NCBI RefSeq assembly: GCF_001547895.1
Contig: NZ_AP014627.1
Coordinates: 3,599,501 to 3,663,500 of the forward strand
DNA from: Pseudomonas sp. Os17
GTDB taxonomy: Bacteria > Pseudomonadota > Gammaproteobacteria > Pseudomonadales > Pseudomonadaceae
Reading direction: 5' to 3'
DNA: 64,000 nucleotides
How positions within the stretch are numbered: position 1 is the first letter of the stretch; every line of letters begins with the position of its first letter. The translations under genes and the position numbers were made by a program. A model generated the notes under the pieces. That model was not told the origin of the DNA, did not search any database, and worked only from the letters and a program-made list of their open reading frames with translations. This document shows positions 7,595 to 16,816 of the stretch, piece by piece.

Positions 7595-9672
7595 GCGATG
7601 CGCAACTGGAACTGCTGGCCAGCCGCGCCGGCCTGGCCGTGGATTGGATCGATGCCAACGGCCGTGGGCAGAAGGTCGAGCCCCGGGTCCTGCGGGCAGT
7701 GCTGGCGGGCCTGGGCCACCCTGCCGACAACGACCAGGAAATCCGGCACAGCCTGCAGCAACTGGAGGAACTGCAACACAGTCGCCACCTGCCGCCGCTG
7801 CTCACTGTCGACGTCGGCCAGGGGCTGGATCTGGCCCGCTACTTTCCGGCGCACACGGTCTGCGCCATCCAGCTGGAAGACGGCAACCCGCTGTCCCTGT
7901 CCCTGGATCAGGCCAGCGTGCTGCCCGGCGTGCTGCCCGTGGGCTACCACGGGATACAGGTGAACGACGAACACTTCGTCCTCGCCGTGGCCCCCGAACG
8001 CTGCTACAGCGTGGCCGACGCCGTGGACCAGGCCACGCCCCGCGCCTGGGGCCTGACGGTGCAGCTGTATGCCCTGCGGCGTCCCGGGGATGGCGGCTTT
8101 GGCGATACCCAGGCCCTGGAGGATCTGGCCCGCCAGGCCGCCGAGCGCGGTGCCGACGCCCTGGCCATCAGCCCGCTGCACGCCATGTTCGCCGCCGATC
8201 CTCAGCGCTACAGCCCCTACTCGCCTTCCAGCCGGCTGTTTCTCAACAGTCTGTACGCCGCGCCGGCGGCCATTCTCGGGGACCGGGCCTGGCGCACCGC
8301 CATCCAGTCCTGCGGGGTCGGCGAACAGTTGCAGGCCCTGGAGCATGAGCCGCTGATCGACTGGCCCCAGGCCGCCAAGGCCAAGCAGTTGGCATTGCGG
8401 GCCCTGTATGCGGGCTTCTGTCACGGCCAGCACCCACTGCACGAGGACTTCGCCAGCTATCGCCGGGCCGCCGGCGAAGCCCTGGAAAACCACTGCCGCT
8501 TCGAAGCCATCCAGGCCCAGCGGGCGGCCCGTGGCGAAGACCTGGACTGGCGCCACTGGCCAGAACAATGGCGCAACCCGGCCAGCCCGGCCCTGGCCCG
8601 CTTTGCCCAGGAGCAGGCCGAGGAAATCGGCTTTCATGCCTTCTGCCAGTGGCTGATTGCCCGCGGCCTGGAACGGGCCCAGAGCGCGGCCCGCAGCGGC
8701 GGCATGGGCATCGGCCTGATCGCCGACCTGGCGGTGGGCGCCGACGGCGGCGGCAGCCAGGCCTGGAGCCGCCAGGAGCAACTGCTGGCATCCCTGACCG
8801 TGGGCGCGCCACCGGACGTGCTCAATCGCCAGGGCCAGGGCTGGGGCATCTGCGCCTTCTCCCCCGAAGGCCTGCAGCGCCATGGCTTTCGTGCCTTTAT
8901 CGAAATGCTGCGGGCCAACTTCGCCCACGCCGGCGGCCTGCGCATCGACCATGTCATGGGCCTGCAACGCCTGTGGGTGATTCCCCTGGGCGCGCCGCCC
9001 AGCGACGGCGCCTACCTCAATTACCCGGTGGACGACCTGCTGCGCCTGCTGACCCTGGAGTCCCACCGCCATCAGGCCATCGTTCTCGGCGAAGACCTGG
9101 GCACGGTGCCCGACGGCCTGCGGGACAAGCTCGCCGCCCGGGCCATGCTCGGCATGCGCGTGCTGCTGTTCGAACAGGACCACGGCTGCCACTTCAGGCC
9201 GATCCTCGACTGGCCGGACAACGCCCTGGCCACCACCAGCACCCACGACCTGCCGACCCTCAATGGCTGGTGGCAGGGCCGCGACATCGACTGGAACCTG
9301 CGCCTGGGCATGGTGGACGAACACGGCGCCCGGCAATGGGCCGAACACCGCCAGCGCGAGCGTGACGGCCTGCGCCAGGCCCTGGCCCGGGACCCGCAGA
9401 ACTTTCGCCAGGACTGCCAGGAAACCGAGCAGGTGATCGACGCTGCCGTGCGCTTTCTCGGCCATACCCGGGCGCCACTGGTGCTGCTGCCCCTGGAAGA
9501 CGCCCTGGGCATCGATGAACAGGCCAACCTGCCCGGCACCCTCGACAGCCACCCCAACTGGCGCCGGCGCCTGGCCAGCGCGAGCCGCCGCCTGCTGGAG
9601 GACAGCGACGCCGCCCGGCGCCTGGAACTGCTGGCCTGCGCCCGCCAGCAAGCCCTAGAGCGTGACCGATGA
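7591..9672 (+). CDS. malQ: 4-alpha-glucanotransferase MalQ (amylomaltase, GH77)
   Basis: A 693-residue GH77 disproportionating enzyme that moves alpha-1,4-glucan segments between chains, releasing glucose and supplying longer malto-oligosaccharides for TreY or glucan synthesis. An N-terminal region of about 150 residues precedes the barrel, as in long bacterial MalQ. Catalytic motifs are in order: Asp453 in R-I-D-H-V-M-G, Glu501 in L-G-E-D-L-G-T-V-P, and Asp553 in S-T-H-D-L-P-T. Both ends overlap neighbours by 4 nt (treZ upstream, treY downstream), so the three genes form one translational chain. Confidence 0.95.
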   Translation: MSDAQLELLASRAGLAVDWIDANGRGQKVEPRVLRAVLAGLGHPADNDQEIRHSLQQLEELQHSRHLPPLLTVDVGQGLDLARYFPAHTVCAIQLEDGNPLSLSLDQASVLPGVLPVGYHGIQVNDEHFVLAVAPERCYSVADAVDQATPRAWGLTVQLYALRRPGDGGFGDTQALEDLARQAAERGADALAISPLHAMFAADPQRYSPYSPSSRLFLNSLYAAPAAILGDRAWRTAIQSCGVGEQLQALEHEPLIDWPQAAKAKQLALRALYAGFCHGQHPLHEDFASYRRAAGEALENHCRFEAIQAQRAARGEDLDWRHWPEQWRNPASPALARFAQEQAEEIGFHAFCQWLIARGLERAQSAARSGGMGIGLIADLAVGADGGGSQAWSRQEQLLASLTVGAPPDVLNRQGQGWGICAFSPEGLQRHGFRAFIEMLRANFAHAGGLRIDHVMGLQRLWVIPLGAPPSDGAYLNYPVDDLLRLLTLESHRHQAIVLGEDLGTVPDGLRDKLAARAMLGMRVLLFEQDHGCHFRPILDWPDNALATTSTHDLPTLNGWWQGRDIDWNLRLGMVDEHGARQWAEHRQRERDGLRQALARDPQNFRQDCQETEQVIDAAVRFLGHTRAPLVLLPLEDALGIDEQANLPGTLDSHPNWRRRLASASRRLLEDSDAARRLELLACARQQALERDR

Positions 9673-12467
9673 ACTCCAGCACCCTGCCCCAGCCCTTGCC
9701 CCTGTTGCGGGCCAGCCTGCGCCTGCAGTTCCACCGGGGGTTCAGCCTCGACGACGCCGTGCCTCTGGTGCCCTACTTCGCCCGCCTGGGCATCAGCCAC
9801 CTCTATGCCTCGCCGCTGCTGTGCGCCCGGGCCGGATCGATGCACGGCTACGACGTGGTGGACCCGACCCGGGTCAACCCGGAACTGGGCGGCGAAGCGG
9901 CCCTCAGACGCCTGGTGAGCGCCTTGCGCGCCCAGGGCATGGGCCTGATCCTGGACATCGTCTCCAACCACATGGCGGTGGGCGGCAGTGACAACCCCTG
10001 GTGGCTGGACCTGTTGCAGTGGGGGCGCCTGAGCCCCTATGGCGAATTCTTCGATATCCAGTGGCACTCCCCCGACCCGCTGATGCAAGGCCAGCTGTTG
10101 GTGCCCTTTCTGGCCAGTGACTACGGCGTGGCGCTGCAGCAAGGCAGCCTGCCCTTGCAGCTGGACGAGGATCTGGCGGGCTTTCATGTGCAGCACCACG
10201 AGCATCGTTTTCCCATCTGCCCTGCCGACTACGGGGAGCTGTTGCGGATCGAATCGCCCCTGGCGCCGGCGGCCGCGGCCGAACTCAAGGCCCTGGCCGA
10301 CGCCTTCGACGCCCTGCGCTTGCACGGCGATGCCCAGGCCCAGGCCCGGCCCCTGCAGCAGGCCTTGGCGCGCCTGCTGCAACAGCCGGCGCTGCGCCAA
10401 GCGGTCGCCGAGCACTTGCAAGGCTACGACGGACGTCAGCCCGAAGGCCTGAGCCGTCTGCATCAATTGCTGGAGCGCCAGAGCTACCGACTGGCCAGCT
10501 GGCGCACCGCCGCCGATGACATCAACTGGCGGCGCTTCTTCGACGTCAACGAACTGGGCGGCCTGCGGGTCGAGCGCCCGGCGGTGTTCGAGGCCACTCA
10601 CGCCAAGATCTTCCAGCTGATCGAAGAAGGCCTGGTGGACGGCCTGCGCATCGACCATATCGACGGCCTGGCCGATCCCCGGGCCTACTGCCGCAAGCTG
10701 CGGCGCCGGGTCGAGCGCCTGCGCCCCGGCCAGCACCTGCCGATCTACGTCGAAAAGATCCTCGGCGCCGAAGAAACCCTGGCCCGCGACTGGCAGGTGG
10801 ACGGCAGCACCGGCTACGAATTCATGAACCAGCTGTCGCTGCTGCAACAGGCCGCCACGGGCCGGCCACTGCTGGCCGAACTCTGGAGCCGGTACAGTCG
10901 GCGGCCGGCGCAGTTTGCCCGGGAGGCGCTGCTGGCCCGTCAGCAGATCCTCAACGGTTCTCTGGCCGGCGACTTTGAAAGCGTGGCCCAGGCCCTGCTG
11001 CAAGTGGCGCGCCTGGACCTGATGAGCCGCGACCTGACCCTGGGCGCCATTCGCCGGGCGCTGCAGGAACTGATCGTGCACTTCCCGGTGTATCGCACCT
11101 ACATCAGCGCCCGCGGCCGCGGCCCCCAGGACCAGCGGTTCTTCCAGCAGGCCATGCAGGGGGCCCGGGCCAGCCTGGGCGAAGCCGACTGGCCGGTGCT
11201 CGATTACCTGGAGCGCTGGCTCGGCGGCCAGGGCTGGCGGCAACAGCCGGCGGGTCGCCCACGCAAACTGCTGCGCCACGCCTGCGTGCGCTTCCAGCAA
11301 CTGACCTCGCCGGCGGCGGCCAAGGCGGTGGAGGACACCGCGTTCTATCGCTCGGCGGTGCTCCTGGCGCGCAATGACGTGGGCTTCGACACCGAGCAGT
11401 TCAGCGCGCCGCCCGCGGCCTTCCACAGCGCCTGCGAACAGCGCCTGGAGCGGTTCCCCGACAACCTGCTGACCAGCGCCACCCACGACCACAAGCGCGG
11501 CGAGGACAGTCGCGCGCGCCTGGCGGTGCTCAGCGAGCGCGCCGCCTGGTACGTGCGCCAGGTGCAGGCATGGCGGCCGCTGGCCGAGCCGTTGCGCCAA
11601 GGCCGCGACGGGCCATCGGCGGCGGATGAGCTGATCCTCTACCAGACCCTACTGGGCAGTTGGCCCCTGGACCTGCAGGCAGATGATCAACCGGCCCTGG
11701 CCGACTACGCCCGGCGGATCGGGCAGTGGCAACTCAAGGCCCTGCGCGAGGCCAAGCTGCACAGCAGTTGGGCCGCGCCGAACCCGGAGTACGAAGAGGC
11801 CGCGCAAGGGTTTATCGAGCGCCTGCTGTGCGCGCCCGAGGGCCTGCCCTTGCGTCGCTCGATCGCCGATGCGGTGAATGCCATCGCCCCCGCCGGCGCC
11901 CTCAACAGCCTGGCGCAAACTTTGCTGCGCATGACAGTGCCGGGGGTGCCGGATCTGTATCAGGGCAACGAGTTCTGGGACTTCAGCCTGGTGGATCCGG
12001 ACAACCGCCGGCCGGTGGACTACGGGGCCCGGCAACAGGCGCTGAACCGCCTGCGCGATCCCCGCGAGTGGCTCACAGGTTGGCGCGACGGGCGCATCAA
12101 GCAAGGCCTGATCGCCCGGACCCTGGGCCTGCGCAGCCAGTACCCGGAGCTGTTCCGGCGCGGCCACTACCGGCCCTTGCCGGTGCTCGGCCAGGAGGCG
12201 GGACGGGTTCTGGCCTTCATGCGTGAATACCGGGAACAACGGTTGGTGGTGGTAGTGCCGTTCCGGGTCGCCGCGCTGCTGGAGGACAGCGCAGTGCCCA
12301 AGGTCGATGCACAACGATGGGGCGATACCCGGGTGCAACTACCGTTCACCGCCTCGCGCCGCAACCTGAATGGACTTTTTTCAACCGGAGCAGTCACACC
12401 CCATAAGGAGTTGCTGATCAGTGCCGTATTGCAAGACTTTCCGCTCAATCTTTTGATTCAACATTGA
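9669..12467 (+). CDS. treY: Maltooligosyltrehalose synthase TreY
   Basis: A 932-residue GH13 enzyme that converts the reducing-end alpha-1,4 bond of a malto-oligosaccharide to an alpha,alpha-1,1 bond, making the substrate of TreZ. TreY features are the opening L-Q-F-H-R-G-F-S-L-D-D, the substrate motif S-M-H-G-Y-D-V-V-D-P, the nucleophile Asp near residue 329 in G-L-R-I-D-H-I-D-G-L, the acid/base Glu in Y-V-E-K-I-L, and the late T-S-A-T-H-D-H-K-R-G-E-D-S-R motif. The length matches the family, which has a long insertion in the barrel. The start overlaps malQ by 4 nt, and the next gene begins 21 nt after the stop. Confidence 0.95.
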   Translation: MNSSTLPQPLPLLRASLRLQFHRGFSLDDAVPLVPYFARLGISHLYASPLLCARAGSMHGYDVVDPTRVNPELGGEAALRRLVSALRAQGMGLILDIVSNHMAVGGSDNPWWLDLLQWGRLSPYGEFFDIQWHSPDPLMQGQLLVPFLASDYGVALQQGSLPLQLDEDLAGFHVQHHEHRFPICPADYGELLRIESPLAPAAAAELKALADAFDALRLHGDAQAQARPLQQALARLLQQPALRQAVAEHLQGYDGRQPEGLSRLHQLLERQSYRLASWRTAADDINWRRFFDVNELGGLRVERPAVFEATHAKIFQLIEEGLVDGLRIDHIDGLADPRAYCRKLRRRVERLRPGQHLPIYVEKILGAEETLARDWQVDGSTGYEFMNQLSLLQQAATGRPLLAELWSRYSRRPAQFAREALLARQQILNGSLAGDFESVAQALLQVARLDLMSRDLTLGAIRRALQELIVHFPVYRTYISARGRGPQDQRFFQQAMQGARASLGEADWPVLDYLERWLGGQGWRQQPAGRPRKLLRHACVRFQQLTSPAAAKAVEDTAFYRSAVLLARNDVGFDTEQFSAPPAAFHSACEQRLERFPDNLLTSATHDHKRGEDSRARLAVLSERAAWYVRQVQAWRPLAEPLRQGRDGPSAADELILYQTLLGSWPLDLQADDQPALADYARRIGQWQLKALREAKLHSSWAAPNPEYEEAAQGFIERLLCAPEGLPLRRSIADAVNAIAPAGALNSLAQTLLRMTVPGVPDLYQGNEFWDFSLVDPDNRRPVDYGARQQALNRLRDPREWLTGWRDGRIKQGLIARTLGLRSQYPELFRRGHYRPLPVLGQEAGRVLAFMREYREQRLVVVVPFRVAALLEDSAVPKVDAQRWGDTRVQLPFTASRRNLNGLFSTGAVTPHKELLISAVLQDFPLNLLIQH

Positions 12468-12488
12468 ATCCAGTCCAGGAGCATTGCG

Positions 12489-12767
12489 ATGAGTACCGAC
12501 GACAAACGCATTCGTGAATTCGCCTATCAGATCTGGGAATCGGAAGGCAAACCCCAGGGCCAGGAAGCCCGGCACTGGGACATGGCGCGCAAGCTGGCCG
12601 AAGCCGAAGCCCTGGCGCCGCCGCCCCCGGCCAAGGTCGCCAAGCCCAGGACCCGCACCGCCGCCGCCAAGCCCAAGGGCAAGCCGGCCGCCGCCGTGGT
12701 CCTGCCTCCGGGCGAGAAGCCGGCGCCGAAGAAACCCCGGGGCCCGCGCAAGCCGCCCGCCCACTGA
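12489..12767 (+). CDS. DUF2934 protein with a histone-like basic tail
   Basis: A 92-residue protein. Residues 1-42 fit DUF2934 (R-I-R-E-F-A-Y-Q-I-W-E-S-E-G, then A-R-H-W-D-M-A), a short helical domain of unknown function. Residues 43-92 are almost entirely Pro, Ala and Lys with PK/KP repeats, like histone-H1-type tails, so the tail is likely disordered and strongly positive. It sits inside the glucan/trehalose operon, 21 nt after treY, with CCAGGAGC before the ATG. A DUF2934 gene in this position appears to be a usual part of pseudomonad glg/tre loci (from memory). Nucleic-acid or glucan binding is possible, but neither is shown. Confidence 0.85.
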   Translation: MSTDDKRIREFAYQIWESEGKPQGQEARHWDMARKLAEAEALAPPPPAKVAKPRTRTAAAKPKGKPAAAVVLPPGEKPAPKKPRGPRKPPAH

Positions 12768-12800
12768 CGCCCTTCCCCACCCGTTGATCACCGCCGACCC

Positions 12801-12830
12801 GTGGCGCGTCATGGCGCCACAAGGGTTTGT
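12801..12830 (+). promoter_or_regulatory. Hairpin in the DUF2934-glgX gap
   Basis: GTGGCGC (12801-12807) and GCGCCAC (12814-12820) form a perfect 7-bp stem with a 6-nt loop, followed by AAGGGTTTG. It lies in the 128-nt gap that breaks the otherwise tight operon. It could be a partial terminator, a processing site or an mRNA stabiliser setting different glgX levels. Confidence 0.4.
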
Positions 12831-12895
12831 CTCGCCCGGAAAAAACCGGAGCAACACGGGTATCAGCACTTGTCATCAGACCTGCAGGAGCAACC

Positions 12896-15046
12896 ATGAG
12901 CCGATCCAAGCAGACTCCCGAGCACGAACCCTCGCGCATCCGTGAAGGCCTGCCCTTCCCGCTGGGCGCCACCTGGGATGGACTGGGCGTCAACTTCGCG
13001 CTGTTCTCGGCCAACGCCACCCGGGTCGAGCTGTGCCTGTTCGACGCCACCGGCGAAGTGGAACTGGAGCGCATCGAACTGCCGGAATACACCGACGAGA
13101 TCTTCCACGGCTACCTGCCCGATGCCCACCCCGGGCTGATCTACGGCTACCGGGTGTACGGCCCCTACGACCCGGCCAACGGCCACCGCTTCAACCCCAA
13201 CAAACTGCTGATCGACCCCTATGCCAAGCAACTGGTGGGGGAACTGAAATGGTCCGAGGCGCTGTTCGGCTACACCATCGGCCACCCGGATGCCGACCTG
13301 AGCTTCGATGAGCGTGACAGCGCGCCCTTCGTGCCCAAGTGCAAGGTCATCGATCCGGCCCACACCTGGGGCCACGACCAGCAGATCAACGTGCCCTGGG
13401 ACAAGACGGTCATCTACGAGACCCACGTGCGCGGCTTCACCATGCGCCATCCCGCGGTGCCGGAAAACCTGCGGGGCAGCTTTGCCGGGCTGATGGTCGA
13501 CGACGTGCTGGAGCACATTCGCAAGCTGGGGGTGTCGTCGGTGGAGCTGTTGCCGATCCACGCCTTCGTCAACGATCAGCACCTGCTGCACAAGGGCATG
13601 ACCAATTACTGGGGCTACAACAGCATCGCCTTCTTCGCCCCGGACCCACGCTACCTGGCCAGCGGCAAGATCGCCGAATTCAAGGAAATGGTCGCGCACC
13701 TGCACGAAGCCGGGCTGGAGGTGCTGCTGGACGTGGTCTACAACCACACCGCCGAAGGCAACGAACAAGGCCCGACCCTGTCCATGCGCGGCATCGACAA
13801 CGCCTCCTACTACCGCCTGATGCCCGACGACAAGCGCTTCTACATCAACGATTCCGGCACCGGCAACACCCTGGACCTGAGTCATCCCTGCGTGCTGCAG
13901 ATGGTCACCGACTCCCTGCGCTACTGGGCCACGGAAATGCACGTGGACGGTTTCCGCTTCGACCTGGCGACCATCCTCGGCCGCTACCACGATGGTTTCG
14001 ACGAGCGCCACAGCTTCCTCGTGGCCTGCCGCCAGGACCCGGTGCTGCGCCAGGTGAAGCTGATCGCCGAACCCTGGGACTGCGGCCCCGGCGGCTACCA
14101 GGTGGGGCGCTTTCCGCCGGGCTGGGTGGAATGGAACGACCGTTTCCGCGATACCGTGCGCGCCTTCTGGAAAGGCGACGACGGCCAGTTGGCGGACTTC
14201 GCCGGGCGCATGACCGCCTCCGGCGAGATGTTCAACCAGCGCGGCCGGCGGCCCTATGCGTCGGTCAACTTCGTCACCGCCCACGACGGCTTCACCCTGC
14301 GCGACCTGGTGTCCTACAACGACAAGCACAACCAGGCCAACGACGAGAACAACCAGGACGGCAGCGACAACAACCTGTCCTGGAACCATGGCGTCGAAGG
14401 CCCCACCGACGACCCCGAGATCAACGCCCTGCGCCTGCGCCAGATGCGCAACTTCTTCGCCACCCTGCTGCTGGCCCAGGGCACGCCGATGCTGGTGGCC
14501 GGCGACGAATTCGCCCGCACCCAGCACGGCAACAACAACGCCTACTGCCAGGACAGCGAGATCGGCTGGGTCAACTGGGAGCTGGACGCCGACGGCAAGG
14601 CGCTGCTCAAGTTCGTCAAGCGCCTGATCAAGCTGCGCCTGAACTACCCGATCCTGCGGCGCGGGCGCTTCCTGGTCGGCAGCTACAACGAGGACCTCGG
14701 GGTCAAGGACGTCACCTGGCTGGCCCCGGACGGCAACGAGATGAGCACCGAACAATGGCAAGACCCCCACGGCCGTTGCCTGGGCATGCTGCTGGACGGC
14801 CGCGCCCAGGAAACCGGGATCCTGCGCCCCGGGGCCGACGCCACGGTGCTGCTGGTGGTCAATGCCCATCACGACATCGTCAATTTCCGCCTGCCCGAGG
14901 TGCCGGCCGGCGAGTTCTGGAGCTGCATGCTCGACACCAACCAGCCGGCGGTGCGCGGCCAGGAGCGCTTCGCCTTCGGCCACAGCTACTCGGTGACCGG
15001 GCGTTCGCTGCTGCTGTTCGAGTTGCAGCATGAGGAAGAAGACTGA
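12896..15046 (+). CDS. glgX: Glycogen debranching enzyme GlgX
   Basis: A 716-residue GH13_11 isoamylase-type enzyme that hydrolyses alpha-1,6 branch points, mainly of short side chains, giving linear malto-oligosaccharides for MalQ and TreY. A CBM48 domain (P-L-G-A-T-W-D-G-L-G-V-N-F-A) opens the protein. Catalytic residues are visible: Asp356 in G-F-R-F-D-L-A-T-I-L-G, Glu392 in L-I-A-E-P-W-D-C-G-P-G-G-Y, and the third Asp in T-A-H-D-G-F-T-L-R-D-L-V-S-Y. The ATG at 12896 is chosen because GCAGGAGCAACC precedes it and it opens the family-like N-terminus. The next gene begins 1 nt after the stop. Confidence 0.95.
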   Translation: MSRSKQTPEHEPSRIREGLPFPLGATWDGLGVNFALFSANATRVELCLFDATGEVELERIELPEYTDEIFHGYLPDAHPGLIYGYRVYGPYDPANGHRFNPNKLLIDPYAKQLVGELKWSEALFGYTIGHPDADLSFDERDSAPFVPKCKVIDPAHTWGHDQQINVPWDKTVIYETHVRGFTMRHPAVPENLRGSFAGLMVDDVLEHIRKLGVSSVELLPIHAFVNDQHLLHKGMTNYWGYNSIAFFAPDPRYLASGKIAEFKEMVAHLHEAGLEVLLDVVYNHTAEGNEQGPTLSMRGIDNASYYRLMPDDKRFYINDSGTGNTLDLSHPCVLQMVTDSLRYWATEMHVDGFRFDLATILGRYHDGFDERHSFLVACRQDPVLRQVKLIAEPWDCGPGGYQVGRFPPGWVEWNDRFRDTVRAFWKGDDGQLADFAGRMTASGEMFNQRGRRPYASVNFVTAHDGFTLRDLVSYNDKHNQANDENNQDGSDNNLSWNHGVEGPTDDPEINALRLRQMRNFFATLLLAQGTPMLVAGDEFARTQHGNNNAYCQDSEIGWVNWELDADGKALLKFVKRLIKLRLNYPILRRGRFLVGSYNEDLGVKDVTWLAPDGNEMSTEQWQDPHGRCLGMLLDGRAQETGILRPGADATVLLVVNAHHDIVNFRLPEVPAGEFWSCMLDTNQPAVRGQERFAFGHSYSVTGRSLLLFELQHEEED

Positions 15047-15047
15047 A

Positions 15048-16061
15048 ATGGACCTGCAAGCCTTCCTGCGCCATTACCCCGACCTGGGGCACGCCGATGC
15101 CCCGGCGCTGGGCCTGTGCCTGGAGGCTCTGGTGGCCGCCGGCCTGGATCGCCTGCCGCGGCCGGCGAGCGGTGCCACCCTGCAGCGTTGGCAGGCCCTG
15201 GCCCGGGTCGCCGGACATGACCTGGGCCTGTGCAAGCTCTACGAGGGACACACCGATGCCCTGGCGATCATGCAAGAGCTGGACTGCACCGTCGCCCCCG
15301 GCACCACCTGGGGCACCTGGGCCGCCGAACCGCCCCGGGCCCGGGTTCAGGCCGACGCCGACGGCCCGCACTGCCGCTTGCGCGGGACCAAGGCCTGGTG
15401 CTCGGGAGCCGCGGTGCTCAGCCATGCCCTGCTCACCGCCTGGGACAGCGCGGGGCGCCAGCGCCTGGTGGCGGTGGCCCTGGACCAGCCCGGGGTGCAG
15501 GTCGAGCGCGGCGGCTGGCAGGCGGTGGGCATGGCCAATACCGACAGCCGGCAGGTGCAGTTCGACCAGGCACGGGGCCATTGGGTCGGCGGGCCGGACG
15601 ACTACCTGCAGCGCCCGGGTTTCTGGCAGGGCGCCATGGGCATCGCCGCCTGCTGGCTGGGCGCGGCCCAGGCCATCGCCCTGCCGCTGCGCGAACACTG
15701 CGCCAAGCACGACGAGCCCCACGCCCAGGCGCATCTGGGGGCGGTGGACAGCGCCCTGCATCAGGCCGCCTGCGTCCTGCGCCACAGTGCCCGGCAGCTG
15801 GACCAGGCCCCCGACGCCGATTGCCAACTGCTGGCCCGGCGCACCCGGGCCGTGACCGAAGCCAGCGTCGACAGCCTGCTGCGGCATGTCGGTCGGGCCC
15901 TGGGCGCGGGCCCCTATTGCCTGGACCGGCACTTCGCCCGGCTGCTGGCCGACCTGCCGGTGTTTATCCGCCAGAGCCATGCCGAACGCGACCTGGCCCA
16001 GCTCGGCCAACAGTTGGCCGGCGAAGCCGCTGCGGCGGACCGGGGAGGATGGTGCCTGTGA
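15048..16061 (+). CDS. Acyl-CoA dehydrogenase-like flavoprotein
   Basis: A 337-residue protein resembling the acyl-CoA dehydrogenase superfamily. The middle domain is recognisable from L-R-G-T-K-A-W-C-S-G-A and G-M-A-N-T-D-S-R-Q-V-Q-F-D, the positions where FAD-linked members have K-x-F-x-S-G-A and G-x-x-x-T-x-S. A helical C-terminal domain follows. It is shorter than typical members (about 380-400 residues), with a reduced N-terminal helical domain, and no catalytic Glu can be assigned with confidence. Substrate is unknown. It begins 1 nt after glgX and overlaps the PIG-L gene by 4 nt (GTGA), making it the first gene of a tightly coupled four-gene module. The GAGGAAGAA stretch at the end of glgX serves as ribosome-binding site. 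Confidence 0.8.
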   Translation: MDLQAFLRHYPDLGHADAPALGLCLEALVAAGLDRLPRPASGATLQRWQALARVAGHDLGLCKLYEGHTDALAIMQELDCTVAPGTTWGTWAAEPPRARVQADADGPHCRLRGTKAWCSGAAVLSHALLTAWDSAGRQRLVAVALDQPGVQVERGGWQAVGMANTDSRQVQFDQARGHWVGGPDDYLQRPGFWQGAMGIAACWLGAAQAIALPLREHCAKHDEPHAQAHLGAVDSALHQAACVLRHSARQLDQAPDADCQLLARRTRAVTEASVDSLLRHVGRALGAGPYCLDRHFARLLADLPVFIRQSHAERDLAQLGQQLAGEAAAADRGGWCL

Positions 16062-16816
16062 AAGCCAATCCGATTGTCGGCCGTGGCACTTCACTGAAGG
16101 CCTGGCAGGCCTCCTCGCACCTGCGGGCGATGGCCTGCGTGGATATCCAGACCCTGGTTGCGCCCGGTTCGCGGGCGGTGATCGTGGCCCCGCACCCGGA
16201 CGACGAAATCCTCGGGTGCGGCGGCCTCCTGCAATTGCTGGCGGCCGCGGGACGGGAACTGTTGCTGATTTCGGTCACCGATGGCAGCGCCAGCCATCCC
16301 GGCTCACCGCGCTGGCCCATCGAGCGCCTGAGCCTGGTGCGGCCCCAGGAGTCCGCCGAAGGCCTGCGCCGCCTGGACCTGCCACTGGCGCGGATCACAT
16401 GGCTGCGCGGCGGCTTCCAGGACAGCCGCGTAGCCCGGGACGAAGCGGCCCTGGCGCGCTACATCCAGGCGTGCCTGCGGCCGGACGATGTGCTGTTCAG
16501 CACCTGGTGCGAGGACGGCCACTGCGACCACGAGGCCGTGGGCCGGGCCAGCGCCCTGGCCGCCCGGGCCGCGGGTGCGCGCCTCAGGGAGCTACCCATC
16601 TGGGGCTGGCACTGGGCCGACCCCGAGGGCCGCCAGTTGCCCTGGGAGCGCGCCCGCAAGGTGCTGCTCAGCCCCGCCCAGGTGGCACGCAAGCGTCACG
16701 CCATCCAGGCCTTCGCCAGCCAGCTGGAGGGCGACCCGGACATTGGCCTGGCACCGGTACTGGCGCCACACATCATCGAGCGTCTGCTGCAACCCTTCGA
16801 GGTGGTATTCCTATGA
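16058..16816 (+). CDS. PIG-L family deacetylase (intact motif)
   Basis: A 252-residue protein of the PIG-L/LmbE family, zinc-dependent enzymes that remove the acetyl group from N-acetylglucosamine-type conjugates (MshB, BshB and PIG-L are characterised members). The zinc/base motif V-A-P-H-P-D-D-E is intact at about residues 46-53, and the third metal His appears in H-C-D-H-E-A-V-G. The GTG at 16058 is chosen because it overlaps the upstream stop as GTGA and lies about 10 nt after GGGGAGG; the ATG at 16049 would sit directly on that site. It overlaps the methyltransferase gene by 4 nt. A paralogue with a changed motif lies at 18354-19112. Confidence 0.88.
   Translation: MKANPIVGRGTSLKAWQASSHLRAMACVDIQTLVAPGSRAVIVAPHPDDEILGCGGLLQLLAAAGRELLLISVTDGSASHPGSPRWPIERLSLVRPQESAEGLRRLDLPLARITWLRGGFQDSRVARDEAALARYIQACLRPDDVLFSTWCEDGHCDHEAVGRASALAARAAGARLRELPIWGWHWADPEGRQLPWERARKVLLSPAQVARKRHAIQAFASQLEGDPDIGLAPVLAPHIIERLLQPFEVVFL

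Noticed and set aside
7102..11600. Two long minus-strand frames (849 and 842 codons) opposite malQ and treY
   Set aside because: They are antisense to well-supported genes, overlap each other, and show no recognisable domain.
15230..16057. A longer PIG-L protein starting at 15230
   Set aside because: The added 276 residues are an out-of-frame reading of the acyl-CoA dehydrogenase gene; the real start is the GTG overlapping that gene's stop.
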